A stretch of DNA of 5,602 nt. Source: Bacteroidota bacterium. Its GTDB lineage: Bacteria; Bacteroidota; Bacteroidia; Bacteroidales; VadinHA17. The position numbers were made by a program, and so were the translations under genes. Location of the stretch: NCBI GenBank assembly GCA_030631445.1, contig DAOVLD010000137.1, positions 1 through 5,602 of the forward strand. Reading direction: 5' to 3'. This document shows positions 1 to 5,355 of this stretch, piece by piece (position 1 is the first letter of the stretch; each line of letters starts with the position of its first letter). The notes under the pieces were generated by a model. The model was not told the origin of the DNA. It searched no databases and was given only the letters and a program-made list of their open reading frames with translations.

Positions 1-497
1 GCTCCGGATATGATAGAACCCGCCACGATACCTTCATTTATCCCCATAGCACTTCCGATCCCGATAAGTGCAATACCGATTGTTGCAATGGTTGACCACG
101 AGCTGCCGGTGGCAAGTGAGACTATTGAACATATTACTACGGAGGCAAACAGGAAAATGCCGGGATTGAGGATTTTCAGACCATAATAGATCATTGCCGG
201 AACAACCCCACTGATCATCCAGGTGCCTGCCAGGGAACCGATCAGGAACAGGATAAGAATGGATGGCATGGCTGAATTGATGCTTTTAACAATACTTTTT
301 CTTATGGATTTCCATTCAAGACCCAGTCGGCTGGCAATTAACCCAGCAATGGCGGATGCAAAGATCAACGCCATCTGGTTAGCTCCGGATAATGTGTCAT
401 CACCAAAAAACAGAACGTTCAGGGTAAGAAAAAAGATCAGGAAAACTATGGGAATAAAAGCCTGGATTAATGAAGGTTTTTTTATATCATCGCTCAT
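1..497 (-). CDS. nhaC: NhaC-family Na+/H+ antiporter, N-terminal part (runs off left edge)
   Basis: An inner-membrane secondary transporter that exchanges sodium for protons; some relatives (MleN) couple sodium/proton exchange to malate-lactate exchange, so the substrate is not certain. Reading the minus strand from an ATG at 497-495 gives 165 open codons with no stop before the edge; the family is usually about 450-500 residues, so roughly a third is visible. The protein starts MSDDIKKPSL and has hydrophobic segments at about 12-32, 42-58, 78-97 and 113-130. The best family marks are the serine/glycine-rich stretch ATGSSWSTIATIGIAL (about 129-144) and the final GSIISG, which in NhaC proteins leads into the conserved AYFGDKMSPLSDTT block expected just outside the window. 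No Shine-Dalgarno precedes the start. It follows wzc on the same strand after 73 bp of heptad repeats, so read-through from wzc is possible, but function suggests an independent gene. Confidence 0.88.
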   Translation of the reverse strand, partial: MSDDIKKPSLIQAFIPIVFLIFFLTLNVLFFGDDTLSGANQMALIFASAIAGLIASRLGLEWKSIRKSIVKSINSAMPSILILFLIGSLAGTWMISGVVPAMIYYGLKILNPGIFLFASVVICSIVSLATGSSWSTIATIGIALIGIGSAMGINEGIVAGSIISG

Positions 498-501
498 ATA
501 A

Positions 502-561
502 GAAGTTCAAAGTTGAAAGTTCAAAAGTTAAAAGTTAAAGGAAGTTACGGGTTAAGAGTTA
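502..561. repeat. Degenerate 7-bp tandem repeat island 1 (consensus AAAGTTN)
   Basis: Between the end of wzc and the start of nhaC the plus strand reads as consecutive near-heptads: GAAGTTC, AAAGTTG, AAAGTTC, AAAAGTTA, AAAGTTA, then looser AAGGAAGTTA, CGGGTTA and AGAGTTA. The block fills nearly the whole 73-bp gap. The 11-mer AGTTCAAAGTT at 504-514 recurs in inverted orientation at 4657-4667 in the next island. It also lies where the nhaC leader or promoter should be. No coding potential is apparent. Confidence 0.8.
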
Positions 562-570
562 TCAACTAAT

Positions 571-3030
571 CTACCCTGATCTTTTACCGAACAGGAATCT
601 CCCGATCTTTGAATACAGATTCTTCGAAGTATCTTCTTCGTCACCATAATATCCCTGTCCATAACCATAATCCTGTCCATAACCATAACCGTACCCATAC
701 CCGTACCCATAACCAAAATAATAACCATATCCGTATCCATAGTAGCTGGGGATCTTAACATCGTTTACCAGGAGACTTAGGTTTTTAATATCCTTTTTAT
801 TATATAGTTCATCAATATATTGAATAACATTTTTAGAGGAATATTTCTGACGGACGATAAAAATATTGGTATCGGTGTACTGTGTTAAAAGTATGGCATC
901 GGTAACAATTGCAACAGGCGGAGTATCCAGGATCACATAATCGAATTCTTTTCTTGCTTTATTAAAGAATTCTTTCATTAATGGCTTTTCGAGAAGTTCT
1001 GCAGGGTTGGGAGGTATGGGGCCGGAGGATGCAATGTAAAGATTTTCAACATCAGTAGAACGGATAACATCTTCATAACTTGTTTCATTAATCAGGTAAG
1101 TGCTCAAACCTTCATCATTATTAATATTAAAGTCTTCATGTATTTTGGGTTTCCTCATATCTAATCCCACGAGTAGGGTTTTCCTGCCTGACATGGCAAT
1201 AATAATAGAAAGGTTTGTAGCCACAAATGTTTTTCCTTCACCGCTTATGGTTGACGAAATTGAAATTACATTCCTTTCTTTTTCAGGTAACAGATACTGA
1301 ATACTGGTTCGAATGGATCTGAATGATTCGGCTATGGATGACTTTGGATTTTGTATTACCGGGAGGTCAGATTCGCCGTGATTATGTCCAATAGATCCGA
1401 GAATAGAAACATTTGTATTGTTTTCAATATCAGACCTGTCAATAATCTTGTTATTGAAATAATCGAATAGCAGGATGATAAACAGAGGAATTGCTAATCC
1501 AATAACCAGTGCTATCATATAGTTCATTGAATTCTTAGGTGAGACTTTTGTAGCATTCTCAACGCGGGCTATATCGAGGATCTTATTATTAGGAATGTTT
1601 GATGCCTGAGCAATTCCTGATTCTGCCCTTTTCTCCAGCAGATATGTGTAAATATCATTATTCAGATTGAATTTTCGTTCAATTCCAATGAGTTCTCTCT
1701 CAGTAGCAGGTAATTTCCTTACCTCTTTATTGACTTCCTCAATTCTTTTGTCCATATCAACCATCGCGATATTAGTGGAATGGATCAGGTTTTCTAAATT
1801 TTCCAGGAGTCCTTCTATGGTATTTTTCAACTTTCGGGTTGTAATATCTATTAAAGGGTTATTTTCTTTCGCGGCAAAAAGCAACTCTGCTTTCTTAGAA
1901 TAGAGGTCAGATAATTGTGTTAGAAGTGACATTAATACAGGATCGTTTATACCCAGGACCGAAGGGGCTATAATATCTTTGAAGTCCGACTTACTTTGAA
2001 TATAATCAAAAAGATAATTATAGTATTTAAGTTTAATATCAAGCTGATTTCTTTCTTGTTGAAATGATTCAAGCTTTTCAAGAACCGCAGACCCTTCTCT
2101 GCTAATGTCAAGGATCTTATGGGATTGCCTGAATTGCATTAAATTGGATTCAGCCGATGTGAGCGAATCGGTAATTTCCATTAACAGATCGTCAATAAAC
2201 TTAATAGTATTAACAGCAGTCAGGTTCTTTTCCTCCAGATCAGATCTGATAAATACTTCCATAAGCTTATTTAGATAGTCGACTTCCTGCCGGGCAACAT
2301 ACCCCTGGGTGGAAAGAGTAAGTATTGAACTTTCTTTATCAGTTACCGCAACACTAAGTTTGCTTCTATACCTGCTGGTGAGTGAATTAAGACTATTGAA
2401 TATAAAATAGTACTTTCCGGATGACAGGTTTTTAGTGGAAAAATTCATTTTATCCCTTAACCCGACAGTAAAGTTAAAATCCTCGTTGATAAAGGGTTCT
2501 CCGAATTTCATTCGTTTTTTAATATTGGATTCCTCATCAATCTCCAGTTCATATTCCGTTTCTGAAATAATATTTATATAAACCGGGTATCCGTATCGTT
2601 GAGCGACTGATGTATCGGGCTTTACAATTAGCGGTGATTGGATATAAAGTTTGGATTCTGCAATTCCCCTGCGTCCTACATTAACAATGGTTATCTTGAA
2701 ATCATCCAGCTCCTTCATAACTTTTTGGGCAAGGGAATATGATTTCAGAATACCAATTTCGTTCTGTATATTCTTGCGGTTGCTGAACATATCAACACTT
2801 TCAATGATTCTCTCAGCACCTATGAGTCCACCCCCTTTTTCTTCATCTCTGACAATAACCGTAGCATTGACACTATATATTGGTTCAGAATACCTGTTTA
2901 TCAGATATGCACTTGTAATGGTGAGAAATAGCGATAATGCAAACCAATACCAGTTAGAAAGTATCTTGAAAAGAAATTTCTTAATATCAATATTTTCTTC
3001 CTGGTAGATATGGTCGGTGCCGTATTCCAT
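571..3030 (-). CDS. wzc: Wzc-like polysaccharide co-polymerase / BY-type tyrosine autokinase
   Basis: An inner-membrane protein that controls polysaccharide chain length and export with Wza, and autophosphorylates on tyrosines. It has 819 residues, about 100 more than E. coli Wzc. In order: a Wzz-type N-terminus with a membrane helix at about 27-44; a periplasmic region with helical, probably coiled-coil stretches at about 265-345 and 395-440; a GNVR-like segment PATERELIGIERKF (441-454) followed by YTYLLEKRAES; a second membrane helix at about 504-523; then the cytoplasmic kinase. The kinase shows the ExxRxxR oligomerisation motif ESFRSIR (568-574), Walker A ISGEGKT (595-601), Walker A' LLVGLDMRKP (619-628) and Walker B YVILDTPP (698-705). 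In the A' motif the usual first Asp is Gly622, while Asp624 is kept. The C-terminus carries 16 tyrosines between 763 and 795, the autophosphorylation cluster. The start lies 6 bp after the wza stop, so translation is probably coupled; no Shine-Dalgarno is seen. Confidence 0.96.
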   Translation of the reverse strand: MEYGTDHIYQEENIDIKKFLFKILSNWYWFALSLFLTITSAYLINRYSEPIYSVNATVIVRDEEKGGGLIGAERIIESVDMFSNRKNIQNEIGILKSYSLAQKVMKELDDFKITIVNVGRRGIAESKLYIQSPLIVKPDTSVAQRYGYPVYINIISETEYELEIDEESNIKKRMKFGEPFINEDFNFTVGLRDKMNFSTKNLSSGKYYFIFNSLNSLTSRYRSKLSVAVTDKESSILTLSTQGYVARQEVDYLNKLMEVFIRSDLEEKNLTAVNTIKFIDDLLMEITDSLTSAESNLMQFRQSHKILDISREGSAVLEKLESFQQERNQLDIKLKYYNYLFDYIQSKSDFKDIIAPSVLGINDPVLMSLLTQLSDLYSKKAELLFAAKENNPLIDITTRKLKNTIEGLLENLENLIHSTNIAMVDMDKRIEEVNKEVRKLPATERELIGIERKFNLNNDIYTYLLEKRAESGIAQASNIPNNKILDIARVENATKVSPKNSMNYMIALVIGLAIPLFIILLFDYFNNKIIDRSDIENNTNVSILGSIGHNHGESDLPVIQNPKSSIAESFRSIRTSIQYLLPEKERNVISISSTISGEGKTFVATNLSIIIAMSGRKTLLVGLDMRKPKIHEDFNINNDEGLSTYLINETSYEDVIRSTDVENLYIASSGPIPPNPAELLEKPLMKEFFNKARKEFDYVILDTPPVAIVTDAILLTQYTDTNIFIVRQKYSSKNVIQYIDELYNKKDIKNLSLLVNDVKIPSYYGYGYGYYFGYGYGYGYGYGYGQDYGYGQGYYGDEEDTSKNLYSKIGRFLFGKRSG
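646..744 (-). repeat. Tyr-Gly repeat tract in the Wzc tail (in-frame 6-bp and 18-bp tandem repeats)
   Basis: Codons 763-795 of wzc encode alternating Tyr-Gly, 16 tyrosines in 33 residues. At DNA level these are degenerate hexamers (TAY GGN on the coding strand). Two adjacent 18-bp units at 652-669 and 670-687, 16 of 18 bases identical, encode YGYGQG and YGYGQD. An acidic GDEED follows. Tyrosine clusters are normal in this family as phosphorylation sites; the regular YG periodicity suggests growth by slippage. Unit changes of 6 or 18 bp would keep the reading frame. Confidence 0.9.
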
Positions 3031-3036
3031 TCTATG

Positions 3037-3807
3037 CTATAAATTAATAAAATTTAAAATCAATATAAGAGTGCTTATGGTTGAGAGAAATATAGAAAGT
3101 GTGGGGGCATTGATCCTAAACATTTTAGTGCTGATAGGTTCCACGTAAACGATGTCATTTGGAAGCAGGAAAAATCCTTCGGAGGAGAGAACCTTACTAC
3201 TTGTAAGATCGATCCTGAAAGTTTCAGTTCCTGATTTTGTTGGTCTGATAATCAGAACATTTTTCCTGTTACCATAATCAGTGATATCTCCTGCCATTGC
3301 AATTGCTTCAAGCACTGTTAACTGGTTATTATAATTCCTGTACATACCGGGTCCATGAACTTCACCAAGAACCGAAAACTTAAAACTTATAAGTTTTACA
3401 ACCACAGATGAGTTCCTAAGAATTTCATCTGCCTGTGACTGAATTGTGTTTTTAGCTTCTTCAACTGTTTTGTATAATACATTTACATTACCGATAATGG
3501 GTAAATCAACATTACCGGAGTCGTTTACGCTATAACCATTGATAAAAAGACTGGTTTCATTCTGAAAAAGGTTTTGCTGATACCTTCCGGATGTTAAATT
3601 GAATATTTCATTTGCCTCCTGATTCATACTATATATTCTAATATAAAGTATGTCCTGCTTTTGTATTTTATAATCGATTGATTGTTTAAAAAAAATATTG
3701 TCTTCAGTCCCGGTATCTATATCCTGGAGATATAGTAATTCCTTTTGGCTTGTACATGCGCTAAACAGAAGGGATAAAACAATAATGACTTGAAAAAACC
3801 TTTTCAT
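3037..3807 (-). CDS. wza: Wza-like outer-membrane polysaccharide export lipoprotein (Poly_export/SLBB)
   Basis: A 256-residue outer-membrane export channel subunit that works with Wzc to pass exopolysaccharide or capsule to the surface. The start at 3807 gives a lipoprotein signal: MKRFF, a hydrophobic stretch, then LFSAC with the lipidated Cys at 18 (Phe at -3 is slightly off consensus). The poly-export domain covers about 45-140 (YKIQKQDILYIRIYS, then GNVDLPIIGNV at 98-108). An SLBB domain follows at about 144-223 (VLGEVHGPGMYRN, LTVLEAIAMAGD, LLPNDIVYVEP). The last 20 residues (about 236-256) are hydrophobic, as expected for the terminal helix of Bacteroidetes Wza relatives. A longer open frame exists back to 3894, but its extra 29 residues would bury the signal peptide, and the promoter at 3864-3895 lies inside it, so 3807 is preferred. 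It is shorter than E. coli Wza (about 380), consistent with fewer SLBB domains. It is the first gene of the wza-wzc operon. Confidence 0.94.
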   Translation of the reverse strand: MKRFFQVIIVLSLLFSACTSQKELLYLQDIDTGTEDNIFFKQSIDYKIQKQDILYIRIYSMNQEANEIFNLTSGRYQQNLFQNETSLFINGYSVNDSGNVDLPIIGNVNVLYKTVEEAKNTIQSQADEILRNSSVVVKLISFKFSVLGEVHGPGMYRNYNNQLTVLEAIAMAGDITDYGNRKNVLIIRPTKSGTETFRIDLTSSKVLSSEGFFLLPNDIVYVEPISTKMFRINAPTLSIFLSTISTLILILNFINL

Positions 3808-3810
3808 TTT

Positions 3811-3850
3811 TAAGAAAAATTTTAAACGTCTAAAATAACTAAAATTCTTA
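3811..3850 (-). promoter_or_regulatory. Possible AU-rich stem-loop in the wza leader
   Basis: TAAGAA (3811-3816) pairs with TTCTTA (3845-3850), and after a 3-nt bulge TTTTA (3820-3824) pairs with TAAAA (3840-3844), leaving a 15-nt loop. It would occupy most of the roughly 50-nt leader predicted from the upstream promoter and end 3 nt before the wza ATG. The pairing is nearly all A-U in an AT-rich region, so chance is a real alternative. Confidence 0.25.
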
Positions 3851-3863
3851 ATACACTTCACCA

Positions 3864-3895
3864 CAAACATAACCATAATCTCTATTTGTAGCAAA
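3864..3895 (-). promoter_or_regulatory. Bacteroidetes-type promoter for wza-wzc
   Basis: On the minus strand there is TTTG (-33 element, plus-strand CAAA at 3892-3895), 20 bp, then TATGTTTG (-7 element TAnnTTTG, plus-strand CAAACATA at 3864-3871). Both elements and the spacing match the known Bacteroidetes primary-sigma consensus. Transcription would start near 3857, giving a leader of about 50 nt and supporting the wza start at 3807 over the longer frame. Confidence 0.72.
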
Positions 3896-3907
3896 TAAAA
3901 CGTTTTA
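3896..3907. promoter_or_regulatory. 12-bp perfect palindrome abutting the wza -33 element (possible operator)
   Basis: TAAAACGTTTTA is a perfect 12-bp inverted repeat directly upstream of the -33 element of the wza promoter and about 45 bp upstream of the -7 box of the divergent algH gene. Its position suits a dimeric regulator, more easily an activator of wza than a repressor. No regulator gene is in the window, and short AT-rich palindromes also arise by chance. Confidence 0.35.
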
Positions 3908-3952
3908 GTATAATTGGTTATATTGATGGGGAAAAATGTGATTGATTTTTCT

Positions 3953-3960
3953 TAACTTTG
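3953..3960 (+). promoter_or_regulatory. Likely -7 element for algH
   Basis: TAACTTTG exactly fits the Bacteroidetes -7 consensus TAnnTTTG and would start transcription near 3967, about 43 nt before the algH ATG. No TTTG or TTG lies at the right distance upstream (the closest, at 3923-3925, is 27 bp away), so the -33 half is weak or absent. Confidence 0.5.
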
Positions 3961-4009
3961 ACTATAAAATAAGTTTTGTTTTGTTAGTTTTATTGCAGTA
4001 GTTAAAATT

Positions 4010-4600
4010 ATGGAGTTAGATTTCGATTTTTTTTCAATTGAACCGGGAGAAAAACACCCAAAACAGGGAAGGATACTGATCTCTGAACCTTTCCTCAGGG
4101 ATCCATATTTCAAACGTTCCATTGTTTTTCTGACAGAGCATAATAATGAGGGAACTATTGGATTTGCCCTGAACAAGCCGGTACAAACCCCTCTTAATGA
4201 GGTGCTTGAAGGCTTTCCTGACACCGACGTTAAGGTATCGCTGGGAGGACCCGTTGGGACCAACACAGTTCATTATCTGCATACAATGGGTGATATTATT
4301 CCCAAAAGTGTGCAGGTTTATAAGAATATCTTTTGGGGTGGTGATTTTAATGCTGTTAAAACTCTTATAACTACAGGGAAGCTTGATAAATCTCAAATAA
4401 GATTTTTTATTGGATACTCAGGATGGAAACCAGGACAACTTGAAAATGAAATTTCTGAGAATTCCTGGTTAATTGCTGAATTGGAGCCTGGTTTTATTAT
4501 GCGTGACCCTGATGAGAATATCTGGAAGGAGATATTACAAAAATTAGGTAAAAAATACAGAATGTGGGCTGATTTTCCCGAAAACCCGGGGATGAATTAG
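4010..4600 (+). CDS. algH: AlgH/YqgE family protein (UPF0301, DUF179)
   Basis: A 196-residue soluble protein of the widely conserved AlgH/YqgE family. AlgH was named as a regulator of alginate in Pseudomonas, but its biochemical role is not settled. Family marks: GRILISEPFLRDPYFKRS (20-37), VFLTEHNNEGTIGFALNKP (39-57), LGGPVG (78-83), and the signature IGYSGWKPGQLENEI (134-148) followed by WLIAELEPGF. The length is usual (about 185-200 with a short N-terminal extension seen in Bacteroidetes forms). The start is well fixed: an in-frame TAA lies at 3965-3967 and no other ATG falls between it and 4010. No Shine-Dalgarno is visible. It is the only plus-strand gene, divergent from wza-wzc and sharing its promoter region, and convergent with gmhB. 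The divergent pairing with polysaccharide export genes recalls the alginate link, but this may be coincidence. Confidence 0.95.
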   Translation: MELDFDFFSIEPGEKHPKQGRILISEPFLRDPYFKRSIVFLTEHNNEGTIGFALNKPVQTPLNEVLEGFPDTDVKVSLGGPVGTNTVHYLHTMGDIIPKSVQVYKNIFWGGDFNAVKTLITTGKLDKSQIRFFIGYSGWKPGQLENEISENSWLIAELEPGFIMRDPDENIWKEILQKLGKKYRMWADFPENPGMN

Positions 4601-4612
4601 GGGAAGAGAAGT

Positions 4613-4674
4613 GAGTAAGAAGTAAGTAGTATGTAGTAAGTAGCCCAAGTCCCTTGAACTTTGAACTCTTGAGC
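4613..4674. repeat. Degenerate 7-bp tandem repeat island 2
   Basis: In the 101-bp gap between the convergent algH and gmhB ends, the plus strand reads GAGTAAG, AAGTAAG, TAGTATG, TAGTAAG (4613-4640), then TTGAACT, TTGAACT, CTTGAGC (4654-4674), all with a 7-bp period. AACTTTGAACT (4657-4667) is the reverse complement of a word in island 1, and TAGTAAGTA (4634-4642) recurs at 5221-5229 in island 3. No stem-loop terminator is evident here for either gene. Confidence 0.72.
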
Positions 4675-4701
4675 GTAGAGGGTGTAATGAGAAAGTGGAA
4701 A

Positions 4702-5196
4702 TCACAGATATTGATCTATCTGAGATAGTATATCTAGCAGATTTTGGTTTGGTTTTATTTTGATACATGATAATCCGGCTTGCTTTCCAGCCTCAATATC
4801 TCTCTCATTATCACCAATCATATAAGATTTGTCCGGATCAATATTGAAACGTGCCAGAGCTTTTTCAATGAGTAAAGGTTCAGGTTTTCTGCATAGGCAT
4901 TTTTCAATATCAGAGTGATGCGGACAATAGTAAAATTCTTTTATATCTATCCCCTCAATTTCAAATTGCTTTTTTAGCTCACTATGGATCTTTTCAACAT
5001 GTTCTTTTGTATAAATTTGTTTTGCTATTCCACCCTGGTTTGTAATTATAATCAATAAAAATCCCATATTAGTGAATTTTTTCAGGGCTTCGACAACTCC
5101 ATTATTCATTCTAATATCATCTGTTTTATAGATATAGTAATGTCCTGCTTCATTAAGCAGAACCCCGTCACGGTCAAGAAATACAGCTTTTTGCAT
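4702..5196 (-). CDS. gmhB: GmhB-like D,D-heptose 1,7-bisphosphate phosphatase (HAD family)
   Basis: A 164-residue cytoplasmic HAD phosphatase, expected to remove the C7 phosphate of D-glycero-D-manno-heptose 1,7-bisphosphate on the way to nucleotide-activated heptose for LPS core or glycoproteins. Visible motifs: FLDRDGV (6-12) with nucleophile Asp8 and acid/base Asp10; ITNQGGI (51-57), motif II; a zinc loop with Cys91, His93, Cys100 and Cys102 (CPHH, then CLCRKP); Lys104 as motif III; and MIGDNERDIEAG (126-137), motif IV with Asp129 and Asp133. All catalytic and zinc residues are intact. The length is slightly under that of E. coli GmhB (191). The start places DRDG eight residues in, as in the family. 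The related histidinol-phosphatase half of HisB is the main alternative, but no his genes are in view. Alpha or beta anomer preference cannot be told. No clear promoter is seen upstream. Confidence 0.88.
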   Translation of the reverse strand: MQKAVFLDRDGVLLNEAGHYYIYKTDDIRMNNGVVEALKKFTNMGFLLIIITNQGGIAKQIYTKEHVEKIHSELKKQFEIEGIDIKEFYYCPHHSDIEKCLCRKPEPLLIEKALARFNIDPDKSYMIGDNERDIEAGKQAGLSCIKIKPNQNLLDILSQIDQYL

Positions 5197-5201
5197 TTTG
5201 T

Positions 5202-5256
5202 TAAGTTAAATAAGTAAAGTTAGTAAGTAAAACGTTAAATGTTATACGTTACGTTA
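5202..5256. repeat. Degenerate 7-bp tandem repeat island 3a
   Basis: Just upstream of gmhB the plus strand reads TAAGTTA, AATAAGT, AAAGTTA, GTAAGTA, then after one base AACGTTA, AATGTTA, TACGTTA and an overlapping CGTTA. The last three full units (5231-5251) are the clearest (consensus NAYGTTA). AAAGTTA (5216-5222) also occurs in island 1 and TAGTAAGTA (5221-5229) in island 2. Confidence 0.72.
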
Positions 5257-5263
5257 GACCTCA

Positions 5264-5311
5264 TCACTTAATTACCTCATTACTTCATCACCCCATCACC
5301 CCATCACTTCA
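5264..5311. repeat. Six tandem 8-bp repeats (consensus TYACYYCA), island 3b
   Basis: Six consecutive octamers without gaps: TCACTTAA, TTACCTCA, TTACTTCA, TCACCCCA, TCACCCCA, TCACTTCA. Only the first departs from TYACYYCA (A at position 7). The strands differ strongly in composition (C-rich on plus, G-rich on minus), unlike the A/G/T heptads next to it. It lies between the end of the rhomboid gene and gmhB, in no plausible coding frame. Confidence 0.85.
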
Positions 5312-5323
5312 CTGCAACACAAC

Positions 5324-5347
5324 ATGATAATACTGATTATTTATCAT
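5324..5347 (-). terminator. Weak hairpin after the rhomboid gene, possible terminator
   Basis: ATGATAA (5324-5330) and TTATCAT (5341-5347) form a 7-bp stem with a 10-nt loop, starting 8 nt beyond the rhomboid stop. It is AT-rich, and the minus-strand sequence after it (GTTGTGTTG) has no U-run, so it is a poor intrinsic terminator. Confidence 0.3.
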
Positions 5348-5355
5348 TATTTACA

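Noticed and set aside
223..501. A 92-codon plus-strand frame over the nhaC start
   Set aside because: The opposite strand encodes a recognisable NhaC protein; the plus-strand product has no family features.
552..761. A 69-codon minus-strand frame with Met-Val/Met-Asp repeats overlapping the end of wzc
   Set aside because: It is an out-of-frame reading of the Tyr-Gly repeat region; the odd composition follows from the hexamer repeats, and wzc is clearly the real frame.
3808..3894. N-terminal extension of wza by 29 residues
   Set aside because: It would put 29 charged and aromatic residues before a good lipoprotein signal, and the predicted promoter lies within it, so the transcript would not include the upstream ATG.
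3952..4396. Two minus-strand frames opposite algH (3952-4266 and 4034-4396)
   Set aside because: They are shadows of algH, which has all its family motifs on the plus strand.
4578..4591. CCCGAAAACCCGGG near the algH end as a terminator
   Set aside because: It lies inside the algH coding region, its arms do not pair into a stable stem of useful length, and no T-run follows.
5202..5311. CRISPR array or telomere-like element at the repeat block before gmhB
   Set aside because: The units are only 7-8 bp with no spacers, and they are degenerate; no CRISPR repeat length or cas gene is present, and nothing else suggests a linear end.
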